A stretch of DNA of 64,000 nt from Azospirillum brasilense (GCF_007827815.1 NZ_VITH01000004.1:186001-250000), one strand, 5' to 3'; positions 11,781 through 22,031 are shown, counted from the first letter of the stretch. Program-made: numbers and translations. Notes: generated from the sequence alone by a model not told the origin.

Positions 11781-12284
11781 TCAGTGATAAAGGCCGACAT
11801 AGGCGACCAGCTCCTGGCCCGGCACGCGCTTCACGAAGGTGGTCTTGGGCTCGATCCGGTTGTTGGCCGGATTAAGCCAGCGGTAGTCCACCCAGCCTTC
11901 GCCCCCGTCCCGCGCCACCGACAGGATATCGCGGACGATGTCGCGCCCGTCCGGGTCCTTCACATTGATGACGCTCATCCCGACTCCGGCGGGCCGCGGC
12001 GGATAGACCCTCCACACCCCGGCGAAGTCGATGACGGTGACGTAGAGCGCGCCGTGCCGGAACTCGCCGTCGCGGTTGAACACCGCCGCCGCCGCCTCCA
12101 GGCCCCGCGTGGCGATCAGCTCCGCCGCCTTCAGCGCGACGGCGCGGACCTGCTCGCGCTCCGGATCGCCGGGCTGGGCGCGGAGGCCCGCCGGCTGCAA
12201 CGGCGCGAGCAGGAGGACGGCCAGCAGGACCCACAGGACGTGGCGCCGCGGCGTTCGGACAAAGGCGCTCGTGACAGATCTCAT
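11781..12284 (-). CDS. Exported single Cache domain protein
   Basis: 167 aa with an N-terminal signal peptide (VLWVLLAVLLLAPL, cleavage near LRAQ) and one Cache-type sensor domain. The family pattern is seen in ELIATRGLEAAAAVFN, YVTVIDFAGVWRVYPP and the closing GWVDYRWLNP ... KTTFVKRVPG. There is no transducer domain, so it is a free periplasmic Cache protein, usually guessed to bind a small ligand for a partner. It is divergent from the panE-like gene. Confidence 0.8.
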   Translation of the reverse strand: MRSVTSAFVRTPRRHVLWVLLAVLLLAPLQPAGLRAQPGDPEREQVRAVALKAAELIATRGLEAAAAVFNRDGEFRHGALYVTVIDFAGVWRVYPPRPAGVGMSVINVKDPDGRDIVRDILSVARDGGEGWVDYRWLNPANNRIEPKTTFVKRVPGQELVAYVGLYH

Positions 12285-12530
12285 GGCAAATCCCCCGGAC
12301 CGGCCAAAGCGGAAGCGTCATGCGGAGACGGGGCGCCGATCGGTCCGCCCACTGTCGAAAGAAAGTCGGCCTCCGGCAATCCGCAATCCTGCGGCCTATT
12401 GCCGCAAAGTTCCGCGCGCGCCACACTGTCCCCCAGCGTCCGGCACCAAAGGCCCGCCCGGCCTCCGCCGATCGATCGGCACCATTTAACGGAGCGCGCC
12501 GGCCCGGACCGCATTTGGGAGGAGCAACGC

Positions 12531-13469
12531 ATGCGCATCGCAATCATGGGGGCGGGCGCGGTCGGCGGCTATTTCGGGGCGCGCCTCGCGGCGGCCCAGG
12601 GAGCCGAGGTGCATTTCATCGCCCGCGGCCCGCATCTGGAGGCCATCCGCCGCGACGGCCTGCGCATCGAGAGCGAGGCCGCCCCCCTGCACCTGACCGA
12701 CGTCCGCGCGACCGACGACCCGGCGGAGGTCGGGCCGGTGGACCTCGTGCTGTTCGCCGTCAAGCTGTGGGACACCGACCGAGCGGCGGAGGCCTGCCGC
12801 CCGCTGGTGAAGCCGGGCACGGTGGTCGTCACCGTGCAGAACGGCGTCACCGGGATGGACACGCTGTGCCAGATCCTGGGGCGGGAGCATGTGGCGGGCG
12901 GCGTCGCCCACATCGGCGCCACCATCGCCGCCCCCGGCGTGATCCGCCACACCGGAACGCTGGCCCGCCTGACCTACGGGGAGCTGGACGGGCGCCCCTC
13001 GCCCCGGCTGACCGCCTTCCACGCGCTGGCCGAGACGGCCGGCTTCGAGGGGGTGCTGTCCGCGGCGATCCTGCGCGCGCAGTGGGAGAAGTTCGCCTTC
13101 CTGGCGCCCTTCAGCGGCGTCACCGCCCTGACCCGCCAGCCCGCCGGGGTGATCCGCCGCGTTCCGGAGAGCCGCGCCCTGTTCCTCGACGCGGTGGCCG
13201 AGGTCGCCCGGCTGGCCCGCGCCCGCGACGTCGATCTGGGCACCGGCATCGTCGCCCGCGTCGAGGCCCTGCTCGACGGCGTGCCGCCCGTCATGACCTC
13301 GTCCATGCTGAACGACCTGACGCGGGGCGGGCGGCTGGAACTGCCCTGGCTGTCCGGGGCGGTGGTGCAGCTCGGCTCGGAGCTGGGGGTGCCGACGCCC
13401 GTCCACCGGGTGATCGCGGCGGCCCTGGCGCCCTACGCCGATGGTGCCCCTTCAAACAGCCCGCCCTAG
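12531..13469 (+). CDS. panE: 2-dehydropantoate 2-reductase family protein (ketopantoate reductase)
   Basis: NADPH-dependent reduction of ketopantoate to pantoate in pantothenate and CoA synthesis is the family reaction; paralogues with other substrates are common, so the symbol is tentative. 312 aa. The N-terminal Rossmann motif is GAGAVGGYFGARLA; VLFAVKLWDT and VQNGVTGMDTL are the usual NADPH-domain segments; the catalytic Lys is likely in AQWEKFAFLAPF. The ATG at 12531 follows GGGAGGAGC at good spacing. It is monocistronic and ends at a strong terminator. Confidence 0.85.
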   Translation: MRIAIMGAGAVGGYFGARLAAAQGAEVHFIARGPHLEAIRRDGLRIESEAAPLHLTDVRATDDPAEVGPVDLVLFAVKLWDTDRAAEACRPLVKPGTVVVTVQNGVTGMDTLCQILGREHVAGGVAHIGATIAAPGVIRHTGTLARLTYGELDGRPSPRLTAFHALAETAGFEGVLSAAILRAQWEKFAFLAPFSGVTALTRQPAGVIRRVPESRALFLDAVAEVARLARARDVDLGTGIVARVEALLDGVPPVMTSSMLNDLTRGGRLELPWLSGAVVQLGSELGVPTPVHRVIAAALAPYADGAPSNSPP

Positions 13470-13486
13470 GGCAGGACACCCCACCA

Positions 13487-13518
13487 GGGGCGGCGTGACG
13501 TCATGCCGCCCCTTTTTT
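13487..13518 (+). terminator. Intrinsic terminator of the panE-like gene
   Basis: GGGGCGGC / GCCGCCCC arms (13487-13494 and 13505-13512) followed directly by six T. Confidence 0.9.
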
Positions 13519-13715
13519 CCATCGACAGGTCCCCCGCCACGGGTGGACCATAACCTTGAAAAGGCACTGTTTTCAAAGCACCGGACCAGTCCGGCACCCT
13601 GTCAGGGCCATGCGCGCCGCCGGTGCTTCCGGCCACAGCGTCCCACCCGGCCCACCCAGGCCACCCGGCGTTCCGGCCGATGCCCACACGGGAAGACGCC
13701 ATACGGGAGGTGTGC

Positions 13716-15755
13716 ATGCCCCATTCACAGATCCAGACGGCCCGCTGCGCTGCGCTGGTCGGCCCCTATCTCAGCGGCAAGACATCGCTTCTGGAAAGCC
13801 TGTTGTCCGCCGCCGGGGCGACCACGCGCAAGGGCAGCGTCCGCGACGGCAACGCGGTCGGCGACAGCTCCCCCGAGGCCAAGGCCCGGCAGATGAGCGT
13901 CGAGGTCAACGTCGCCTCCTTCGAGTTCCTGGGCGAGCGCTGGAGCGTGCTCGACTGCCCCGGCTCGGTGGAGCTGGCCTGCGAGACGCAGAGCGCCCTG
14001 ATGGTGGCGGACGTCGCGGTGATCGTGGCCGAGGCGGCGCCGGAAAAGGCCGTGCTGCTCGCCCCCCTGTTCAAGTTCCTCGACGACAACCGCATCCCCC
14101 ACCTGCTGTTCATCAACAAGGTCGACAGCCTGGGCGACCTCAGGGTGCGCGACGTGGTGCAGGCCTATCAGGCGGTGTCGGCGCGCAAGCTGGTGCTGCG
14201 CGAGGTGCCGATCCGCGAGGGCGGCAAGATCACCGGCTTCGTCGATCTGGTCAGCGAGCGCGCCTGGCACTTCAACCCGCACAAGCCGTCCAACCTCGTC
14301 CAGATCCCCGACAGCCTGAAGGACCGCGAGCACGAGGCGCGGCAGGAGATGCTGGAGGCGGTGGCCGACTATGACGACGCGCTTCTGGAGAAGCTGCTGG
14401 AGGACGTCGCCCCCGACACGCAGGAGGTCTACGACCGGCTGGCCAGCGAGCTGGCCGACGACCTGATCGTCCCGGTCTTCTTCGGCTCGGCCGAGAACGA
14501 CAACGGCATCCGCCGCCTGCTGAAGGCGCTGCGCCACGAGGGGCCGGACGTCGCCACCTCGGCGGAGCGCGCCGGCATCCCGGCGGAGGCCACGGTGGCC
14601 GCCCAGGTCTTCAAGACGCTGAACGGCTCCCACGCCGGCAAGATCAGCCTCGTCCGCGTCTGGCGGGGCACCGTCAGCGACGGCATGACGCTGGGCGGGG
14701 AGCGGGTGTCCGGCGTCTTCCGCATGATGGGCCACAACCAGGAAAAGCTGTCCCAGGCGGCGGCCGGCGAGGTGGTGGCGCTCGGCCGGCTCGACAAGGC
14801 GGCGACCGGCGACCTGCTGACCGACAAGGGCAACGCCGGCCGGTCGGCGCCGTGGCCGGAGCTGCCGCCGCCGGTCTTCGGCCTCGCCCTGCACGCCCAG
14901 AACCGCAACGACGAGGTGAAGCTGACCGCGGCCATCCAGAAGCTGGTCGAGGAGGACCCGTCGCTGAAGCTGGACCAGTCCACCGACACCGGCGAACTGG
15001 TGCTGTGGGGCCAGGGCGACATCCATCTCCAGATCGCCATGGACCGGCTGCGCAACAAGTTCAACGTCTCGGTCAAGGGCGTGCCGCCGCAGGTGCCCTA
15101 CCGCGAGTCGATCCGCAAGGGCACCGCCCACCACGCCCGCTACAAGCGGCAGACCGGCGGCCACGGCCAGTTCGCCGACATCCATGTGGAGGTCAAGCCG
15201 CTGCCCCGCGGCGCCGGCTTCCAGTTCGAGGACGGCGTCGTCGGCGGCGTCGTGCCGCGCCAGTTCATCCCGGCGGTGGAGACCGGCGTGCGCGACTACG
15301 CCGTGCGCGGGCCGCTGGGCTTCCCCGTGGTCGACTTCGCGGTGAAGCTGACCGGCGGCCAGTTCCACGCCGTGGACAGCTCCGAGATGGCTTTCAAGAC
15401 GGTGGCGCGGCAGGCGATGACCGAGGCGCTGCCGGCCTGCGAGCCGGTGCTGCTGGAACCGATCCTGACCGTCTCCATCGCCGTGCCTAGCGACTTCACG
15501 TCGAAGGTGCAGCGGCTGGTCAGCGGGCGGCGCGGGCAGATCCTCGGTTACGACGCGCGCCCCGGCTGGCAGGGCTGGGACGAGGTGAAGGCCTATCTGC
15601 CGCAGGCCGAGATGCACGACCTGATCGTCGAGCTGCGCTCCCTGTCGCTCGGCGTCGGCACCTTCACCTGGAGCTTCGAGCGGTTGCAGGAGCTGACCGG
15701 CAAGGCCGCCGACAAGGCGGTGGAGATCCGCAAGGAGACGCTGGCGGCGCAGTAG
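13716..15755 (+). CDS. Elongation factor G-like GTPase (EF-G paralogue)
   Basis: A 679-aa translational GTPase with all five EF-G domains, but divergent from the canonical ribosomal translocase encoded in str operons. G1 is GPYLSGKTS, G3 is DCPGS and G4 is NKVD; domain IV has GGHGQFADIHVEVKP, and domain V ends near SLSLGVGTFTWSFERLQ. Such paralogues belong to an EF-G-like group of unclear role, with some members linked to ribosome recycling or stress. There are no ribosomal genes nearby. The ATG at 13716 follows CGGGAGG; an ATG 33 bases earlier is in frame with a poorer site. Confidence 0.88.
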   Translation: MPHSQIQTARCAALVGPYLSGKTSLLESLLSAAGATTRKGSVRDGNAVGDSSPEAKARQMSVEVNVASFEFLGERWSVLDCPGSVELACETQSALMVADVAVIVAEAAPEKAVLLAPLFKFLDDNRIPHLLFINKVDSLGDLRVRDVVQAYQAVSARKLVLREVPIREGGKITGFVDLVSERAWHFNPHKPSNLVQIPDSLKDREHEARQEMLEAVADYDDALLEKLLEDVAPDTQEVYDRLASELADDLIVPVFFGSAENDNGIRRLLKALRHEGPDVATSAERAGIPAEATVAAQVFKTLNGSHAGKISLVRVWRGTVSDGMTLGGERVSGVFRMMGHNQEKLSQAAAGEVVALGRLDKAATGDLLTDKGNAGRSAPWPELPPPVFGLALHAQNRNDEVKLTAAIQKLVEEDPSLKLDQSTDTGELVLWGQGDIHLQIAMDRLRNKFNVSVKGVPPQVPYRESIRKGTAHHARYKRQTGGHGQFADIHVEVKPLPRGAGFQFEDGVVGGVVPRQFIPAVETGVRDYAVRGPLGFPVVDFAVKLTGGQFHAVDSSEMAFKTVARQAMTEALPACEPVLLEPILTVSIAVPSDFTSKVQRLVSGRRGQILGYDARPGWQGWDEVKAYLPQAEMHDLIVELRSLSLGVGTFTWSFERLQELTGKAADKAVEIRKETLAAQ

Positions 15756-15775
15756 CGCTGGAAGTGTGGGAGCGC

Positions 15776-15805
15776 GGGGCCGGGGGAGCGTCCTCCGGCC
15801 CCTTT
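15776..15805 (+). terminator. Intrinsic terminator after the EF-G-like gene
   Basis: GGGGCCGG and CCGGCCCC arms (15776-15783, 15795-15802), partly extended by GGGA/TCCT, followed by TTTCTC. Confidence 0.8.
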
Positions 15806-15940
15806 CTCATGGCCGGAAGCAAGACCGAAGAAAGAAAATCTGCTCAACAATAAATCAGCGCCACAAGCAACAAGTAATTCTTACATAACCCGCCATGTGA
15901 TGAGGGCAAGCGAGCGATGCAGCGATTGCACTTTTGGTAT

Positions 15941-15952
15941 TTGGTATACCAG
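15941..15952. promoter_or_regulatory. TTGGTATACCAG palindrome, GntR/FadR-type operator candidate
   Basis: A perfect 10-base palindrome TGGTATACCA (15942-15951) about 35 bases upstream of the 42-aa gene. Operators of FCD-type GntR regulators have this form. A similar site precedes the Nramp-like gene. No regulator is encoded nearby. Confidence 0.4.
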
Positions 15953-15986
15953 AGCACAGTGTCTTCATCGAACGACGGAGATGATC

Positions 15987-16115
15987 ATGACCTATGCGAC
16001 TGTGACCCATCTGCATGCCAACCAAAACGGCACGAAGCGCTCGACTTTCCTGGCGGCCTTCGCGTCTTTCATGAACGCTTGGTGCGAGAAGTCCCGTCTG
16101 TACGGCGTCCTGTGA
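15987..16115 (+). CDS. 42-aa hypothetical protein
   Basis: A short unrecognised product (MTYATVTHLH ... EKSRLYGVL) supported by GGAG six bases before the ATG at 15987, an intrinsic terminator 38 bases after the stop and an isolated AT-rich upstream region. The frame is open to 15897, but the longer form has no ribosome-binding site. A helix with aromatic and Ala residues (FLAAFASFMNAW) is the only structural feature. It may be a small regulator or stress peptide; the function is unknown. Confidence 0.5.
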   Translation: MTYATVTHLHANQNGTKRSTFLAAFASFMNAWCEKSRLYGVL

Positions 16116-16152
16116 GCATGCCTCGCCGGCAGCCGGACGACACCGGACGACG

Positions 16153-16181
16153 AAAGGGCCGCGATCCAGTCGCGGCCCTTT
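16153..16181 (+). terminator. Intrinsic terminator after the 42-aa gene
   Basis: A perfect 12-base inverted repeat (16153-16164, 16170-16181) with a 5-base loop; the right arm ends in TTT. Confidence 0.85.
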
Positions 16182-16223
16182 CTGATTCCAGCCCCATCCG
16201 AGCGCGCGCCCTGACCGCCCCCC

Positions 16224-16439
16224 TCAGTCGCGCGCTTCCGCGGCGATCCGCAAATGGCGGCGCGCCCCGCGCGGCGGCCGGTTCATGTTGGCCGGACGCC
16301 CGCAGGGCCGGTTGGAGGTGAGAAAGGCGCCGGGGTTCCGGTGGGTTCCCCACAGCGTGGTGAGCAGGGACGCGACGGCGGTCGCGGCAAAGGTGGCGAG
16401 GCACAGCGCCACGGCGAGTGAGATCGGTTCCAGAACCAT
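16224..16439 (-). CDS. 71-aa single-pass membrane protein, unknown
   Basis: The ATG at 16439 is preceded by GGGAG at five bases. The product has one membrane helix near the N-terminus (PISLAVALCLATFAATAVAS) and a basic, Pro/Arg-rich cytoplasmic tail ending in RRHLRIAAEARD. I recognise no family. It is a plausible real gene given the site and topology, but short and uncorroborated. Confidence 0.45.
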   Translation of the reverse strand: MVLEPISLAVALCLATFAATAVASLLTTLWGTHRNPGAFLTSNRPCGRPANMNRPPRGARRHLRIAAEARD

Positions 16440-16798
16440 GGAAACTCCCGCACGGACAAATCGGGGCGCCGGTTCCGGACGGCGCATCCATCGAGGCGAC
16501 ACTCCGACAACAGGCCGACCGGCGGGCGTTGCACGGCGTTCCGCCCCTCCTTACCCCTCAGCATAGCCACGCCCCGTCCCCCAGGACCTGCGCGTTTTTC
16601 ACAGGGCGGCACGTCATGCCGAGCCGCACGCTCCGCTGCCGCTTGGTGGCCTTTGCAAAATGCGCCGGTCAATGGATTAAAAACCTAATCCATACGTCTC
16701 CAATCACACGGCACCGGTGACGCTCGACCAGAAAGCTGGCCAGTTTTTATCCCTGGGATCGCGGTTTATCCTCACACATCCGAAATATCAGAATGACA

Positions 16799-16832
16799 AA
16801 AGGCTGCCCCTGACTCAACAGGGACAGCCTTT
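16799..16832 (-). terminator. Terminator of the AT-rich minus-strand frame
   Basis: Inverted repeat 16799-16812 / 16819-16832 with one G-T mismatch and a 6-base loop, followed on the minus strand by TTTTGTC. It abuts the stop codon at 16831-16833. Confidence 0.65.
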
Positions 16833-17040
16833 AGGGAGGTGACGCAGCTTGCGGCCCAAGCTTACTGAGTCCATTAAGATATGTGATCCCACCATTCACT
16901 GAACAACCATCGGAATTCAACATGAACTGCTTTTCATCATTGACGCCATGATCATATACAATATGGGTATGACCGGTTTTTAGTCCCTGATTTTTTCCTT
17001 TTCCCTGAGTCCGAAAAACGTCCCGTTCTCCCAGATTTTT
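16831..17040 (-). pseudogene. 3' end of an AT-rich gene, start not visible
   Basis: The minus strand reads about 67 codons with AT-rich, gene-like codon choice (for example GHTHIVYDHGVN, FMLNSDGCSVNGG) up to a TAA that is followed at once by an intrinsic terminator. There is no ATG with a ribosome-binding site: an upstream ATG in another frame stops after seven codons, and a nine-A run on this strand separates the two. It may be a decayed gene cut at its 5' end, or one interrupted by a frameshift at the homopolymer. I do not recognise the protein. Confidence 0.35.
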
Positions 17041-17060
17041 TTTTCTACGTTCCGCTGATA

Positions 17061-17074
17061 TTTGGCATACCAAA
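17061..17074. promoter_or_regulatory. TTTGG-CATA-CCAAA palindrome upstream of the Nramp-like gene
   Basis: A 5+5 inverted repeat with a 4-base centre, of the GntR/FadR operator type and similar to the site at 15941. It lies about 130 bases before the transporter start. Confidence 0.4.
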
Positions 17075-17202
17075 CTATGGCGTGCAGGACACCAGCCCCT
17101 GCAGCAAAGCACGGATCGGAAAAGGAGCCGGACGGAACCGGGCCAAAAATGTCTCGAACGGCCCGACGCCAATCGACAGGCCAATCCTAGGGAGGAACGG
17201 GA

Positions 17203-18603
17203 ATGAGCGTCAGCTCGACGAACAGCGCGGCCATCGACGCCGATGGCCCATACGGCGCCGCCGCGGACGGCAGCGCCAAGAAGGTCATCCGGTTGGAAGC
17301 CCCCGGCACCGGCTTCATGGACACCTGGAAGGCCATGGGCCCCGGCATCGCCGCGGCGATGACCGGCATCGGCGCCAGCCACATCATGCACGCGCCGACC
17401 GCCGGCGCGCTCTACGGCTACGATCTGCTGTGGGTGATCCTGGCCGCCTACATCATCAAATACTGCGCCTTCGAATTCGCCCACCGCTACACGATGGTGA
17501 AGGGCGAATCCATCATCAACGCCTACCACCGCGTCGGCACCTGGCCGCTGTGGTTCATGATCTTCCAGGGCTTCGCCAACACCGTGGGCATCGCCGGCCG
17601 CGCGCTCGGCTGCGCGGCGCTGATGTGGGCGGCCTTCCCCTTCATGTCGATGCAGCTCTGGGCGGTGGCCATCCTGCTGCTGACCGTTGGCATCCTGTGG
17701 ATGGGCAGCTACAAGGCGGTCGAGGGCATCTGCAAGATCCTCATCATCGTCTTCGCCGTGTCCTGCTTCGTGGCCTTCGCGCTCCAGGCCCCGCCGCCGG
17801 GCGAGTATCTGTCGCGCCTGCTGCCGACCCTGCCGCCGATCGGCTCGATGATGCTGTTCGGCGCCATGTTCGGCTACTTCCCGACCACGCTGGAAGTCGC
17901 GCCCATGCAGTCGAACTGGGCCGTCGACAAGAAGGCCGGCATGGTCAAGGTCAACGAGATGCGCGCCCAGGGGCACACCGTGCAGCTCGACCCCAACTAC
18001 ATGAAGAACAGCCTGATCCTGTTCAAGCGCGACATGAACATCAGCTACGTCATCTCGATGCTGTCGGGCATGATCTTCCTGATCGTCGGCGCCGTGGTGC
18101 TGCACCCGCAGGGTCTGGTGCCCAAGGGTTCGGAGATGGGCGTGACCATCGCCAGCATCTACACCGACACCTTCGGCGCGTGGATCTTCCCGGTCATCAT
18201 CGCCGGCGGCGTGGCCGCTCTGTTCTCCACCGTCTTCACCTACTTCGACGGACAGGCCCGCCTGTTCGAGGAATGCGTGGTCCGTCTGAAGCGCGACTGG
18301 GACACCGCGGCGATCCGCAAGCTGCTCTACCGTGGCATGCAGGTGGTGTGGCTGATCGCCGGCATCGCGGTGGTCTTCGGCCTGCCGGAGCCGATCTTCG
18401 TGGTCCAGCTCGCTTCCGTGATGGCCCTGGTCTTCTCACCGGTCCTGTTCTGGCTGACCATCAAGGCGGTCAAGGACAACTTCACCAGCGATTTCGAGCG
18501 CGACCTGCTGCCGAGCAAGGTCCAGTTCGCCTGGGCCTGGGGCGGAACGATCAGCCTGGTCGGCTTGACGCTCTACGTCCTCGTCACGAATTTCATCATG
18601 TGA
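17203..18603 (+). CDS. Nramp-family transporter lacking the canonical metal-site motifs
   Basis: A 466-aa membrane protein of about 11 segments with Nramp-like layout: GPGIAAAMTGIG in the first helix and GYFPTTLEVAPMQS at the expected sixth-helix position. In true Mn/Fe transporters the first helix has DPGN and the sixth has A/M-PH; here these read GASH and EVAPMQ, so the metal ligands are missing. It is more likely to carry another substrate than Mn or Fe. A soluble ~40-residue N-terminus precedes the first helix. The start at 17203 follows AGGGAGGAAC. A terminator follows. Confidence 0.75.
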   Translation: MSVSSTNSAAIDADGPYGAAADGSAKKVIRLEAPGTGFMDTWKAMGPGIAAAMTGIGASHIMHAPTAGALYGYDLLWVILAAYIIKYCAFEFAHRYTMVKGESIINAYHRVGTWPLWFMIFQGFANTVGIAGRALGCAALMWAAFPFMSMQLWAVAILLLTVGILWMGSYKAVEGICKILIIVFAVSCFVAFALQAPPPGEYLSRLLPTLPPIGSMMLFGAMFGYFPTTLEVAPMQSNWAVDKKAGMVKVNEMRAQGHTVQLDPNYMKNSLILFKRDMNISYVISMLSGMIFLIVGAVVLHPQGLVPKGSEMGVTIASIYTDTFGAWIFPVIIAGGVAALFSTVFTYFDGQARLFEECVVRLKRDWDTAAIRKLLYRGMQVVWLIAGIAVVFGLPEPIFVVQLASVMALVFSPVLFWLTIKAVKDNFTSDFERDLLPSKVQFAWAWGGTISLVGLTLYVLVTNFIM

Positions 18604-18650
18604 CGACGCGCGGCTGAAAATGATGCGCGACGGATAAGAAACTTGCGTGG

Positions 18651-18676
18651 GCGTCATGGCGAATCCGCCATGACGC
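18651..18676 (+). terminator. Terminator of the Nramp-like gene
   Basis: A perfect 11-base inverted repeat (18651-18661, 18666-18676) with a 4-base loop, followed by CACATTCTTTTC. Confidence 0.75.
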
Positions 18677-18759
18677 CACATTCTTTTCACAAATTGCGTC
18701 CTCACGACTCCTCCGGCAATCCCGCTCCTCCGACCAAACCAGAAAAGGAAACAAGCGCC

Positions 18760-19986
18760 ATGGATGCTCACAGGCAACCCGCCGGCCGGCGCCCGGCTGC
18801 TTTCATCCGGGACTTCATGAGCAACGAGGCGTCGGGCGGCATCCTGCTGATGGTCGCCGCGGCGCTGGCCCTGGTGGTGGCGAACTCCCCCCTCTCCGCC
18901 GCCTATTTCGACACGCTCCACACCTACGTCCTGGGGCTCAGCATCGGCCATTGGATCAACGACGGTCTGATGGCGATCTTCTTCCTGCTGGTCGGGCTGG
19001 AGATCAAGCGCGAGATGCTGGACGGCCAGCTCTCCACCTGGTCGTGCCGCATCCTGCCGGGCGTCGCCGCGGCGGGCGGCATGCTGGTGCCGGCGCTGGT
19101 CTATCTCGCCTTCAACGCCGGCAACCCGGCCACGGTCAACGGCTGGGCGATCCCGGCGGCCACCGACATCGCCTTCGCGCTCGGCGTGCTGTCTCTGCTC
19201 GGGCCGCGCGTTCCGGTCTCGCTGAAGATCTTCCTGACCGCCCTGGCGATCATCGACGATCTGGGCGCGGTCATCATCATCGCCCTGTTCTACACCGCCG
19301 ATCTGTCCCTGCCCGCGCTCGGCGTGGCGGCGCTGATCCTGGCGGCGCTGATCGGCCTCAACCGGTTCGGCGTGCGCACCCTCCTGCCCTATCTGGTTCT
19401 GGGCGCGGGGCTGTGGGGCGCGGTTCTGCTGTCGGGCGTTCACGCGACGCTGGCCGGCGTGACCCTGGCCCTGACCATCCCGCTGCGTCCCTCTTCCGGC
19501 GAAGCGGCCGACCCCCACGCGCCGCTGCTCCGGCTGGAGCACGGCATCCACCCCTGGGTGGCCTTCCTGATCGTCCCGGTCTTCGGCTTTGCCAACGCGG
19601 GCGTGTCCTTCGCCGGCATGAGCCCCTCGATTCTCACCGGCTCGCTGCCGTTGGGCATCGCGCTCGGCCTCTTCCTCGGCAAGATGGTCGGCGTGTTCGG
19701 CACCGCCTGGCTGACCATCCGGCTCGGCTTCGCCAACATGCCGGCCGGCGCCAACACCGTGCAGCTTTACGGCGTCGCCCTGCTGTGCGGCATCGGCTTC
19801 ACCATGAGCCTGTTCATCGGCGCGCTGGCCTTCCCGACCTCGCCGGAGCTGGGCGACGCGGTGAAGGTGGGCGTCTTCGCCGGCTCGATCCTGTCGGCGA
19901 CGGCGGGTGCGGTGGTCCTGCGGCTGGTGTCGGCCAAGGACGCTCCCTCGGCCCTGCAGGCTGCGGGCGCCGACCGCGGCGCGTAA
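18760..19986 (+). CDS. nhaA: Na+/H+ antiporter NhaA
   Basis: Expels Na+ in exchange for protons across the inner membrane, mainly at alkaline pH. 408 aa with about 12 membrane segments. The conserved ion-binding aspartates are present in [11 protein letters not shown], with the helix IV motif [12 protein letters not shown] and the pH-sensor region near GLEIKREM at the N-terminal side. The ATG at 18760 follows AAAAGGAAAC. The gene stands alone with its own terminator. Confidence 0.95.
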   Translation: MDAHRQPAGRRPAAFIRDFMSNEASGGILLMVAAALALVVANSPLSAAYFDTLHTYVLGLSIGHWINDGLMAIFFLLVGLEIKREMLDGQLSTWSCRILPGVAAAGGMLVPALVYLAFNAGNPATVNGWAIPAATDIAFALGVLSLLGPRVPVSLKIFLTALAIIDDLGAVIIIALFYTADLSLPALGVAALILAALIGLNRFGVRTLLPYLVLGAGLWGAVLLSGVHATLAGVTLALTIPLRPSSGEAADPHAPLLRLEHGIHPWVAFLIVPVFGFANAGVSFAGMSPSILTGSLPLGIALGLFLGKMVGVFGTAWLTIRLGFANMPAGANTVQLYGVALLCGIGFTMSLFIGALAFPTSPELGDAVKVGVFAGSILSATAGAVVLRLVSAKDAPSALQAAGADRGA

Positions 19987-20006
19987 AGCAAAAGCGCACA
20001 AACGAA

Positions 20007-20032
20007 AAGAGGGGGCCTTCCGGCCCCCTCTT
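20007..20032. terminator. Bidirectional terminator between nhaA and the aminotransferase
   Basis: An 11-base inverted repeat (20007-20017, 20022-20032) with a TTCC loop; T-rich on the plus side (CTTTTTC), A-rich start on the minus side. Confidence 0.85.
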
Positions 20033-20061
20033 CCTTTTTCACCGGTCGCAAATGCCGGAGA

Positions 20062-21378
<1,317 letters not shown>

Positions 21379-21530
21379 TCACTCCCCGAGCGGGGCGGTT
21401 TCCCGTCGGGCGGACGCAACCGTTCGGCCGAAGGCCCGATGCTGCACCGCAAGGGCCCGGCTTGAAGCCAACGCCGCGGACGGGGTATCTTACCTCTTTC
21501 TAATCAATATCCATCATCCGGAGGATCTGC

Positions 21531-21971
21531 ATGCTCACCCGCGTCACGCTGGCCGCCATGGCCGCCCTGTTCCTCGCCGGTGCCGGCGTCGGCGGCACGG
21601 CGATGGCTCAGGATCCGATCAAGGCGCGCAAGGACGGGTTCGAGTCCAACAAGAAGGCGATGGCCGAGATCAAGGACCTGCTGGGCAGCGACAAGGTCGC
21701 CCAGGTCGGCCCGGTCGCCCAGCGCATGAGCGCCTTCGGCGCCCAGATCCCCACCCTGTTCCCGGCGGGCAGCGACAAGGGCGACACCAAGGCCAAGGCC
21801 GACATCTGGGCGAACAACGCCGATTTCGCCGCCAAGGCCCAGGCCTTCGAGGCCGCCGCCAAGGGGCTGGAGGCCGCTGCGGCGTCCGGCGACAAGGCCG
21901 CGACCGCCAAGCAGTTCGCCGCCGTGGGCGGCACCTGCAAGGCCTGCCACGAGAGCTACCGAGCCGACTGA
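21531..21971 (+). CDS. Cytochrome c' (class II c-type cytochrome)
   Basis: A periplasmic high-spin haem protein that binds NO or CO and is linked to nitrosative-stress protection. 146 aa with a signal peptide (LAAMAALFLAGAGVGGTAMAQ) and a four-helix bundle. The haem site is C136-K-A-C139-H140 close to the C-terminus, which is diagnostic of the class. The ATG at 21531 follows GGAGGATCTGC. It is convergent with a b561-type cytochrome, a possible electron donor. Confidence 0.93.
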   Translation: MLTRVTLAAMAALFLAGAGVGGTAMAQDPIKARKDGFESNKKAMAEIKDLLGSDKVAQVGPVAQRMSAFGAQIPTLFPAGSDKGDTKAKADIWANNADFAAKAQAFEAAAKGLEAAAASGDKAATAKQFAAVGGTCKACHESYRAD

Positions 21972-21990
21972 TCCGGCAAGCCCACGAATG

Positions 21991-22015
21991 CCTTCCCCGC
22001 CGCTTGCGGGGAAGG
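21991..22015. terminator. Shared hairpin between the two cytochrome genes
   Basis: A perfect 10-base inverted repeat (21991-22000, 22006-22015) with a 5-base loop between convergent stops. Confidence 0.7.
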
Positions 22016-22031
22016 ATCCGGGCGGCGCCAC

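Larger units (their letters stand above)
16440..17202. other. Long intergenic region with an AT-rich islet
   Basis: The 763 bases between the small membrane gene and the Nramp-like gene contain no full gene. From about 16680 to 17085 the base composition drops well below that of the surroundings, with T-runs including nine T at 17036-17044. It contains the tail of an AT-rich frame with a terminator (16799-17040) and a GntR-like palindrome at 17061-17074. The codon use is unlike its neighbours, suggesting acquired DNA. Confidence 0.6.

Noticed and set aside
15897..16115. A longer 72-codon version of the small gene
   Set aside because: The upper start lacks a ribosome-binding site and the added part overlaps the palindrome and promoter region; the start at 15987 has GGAG.
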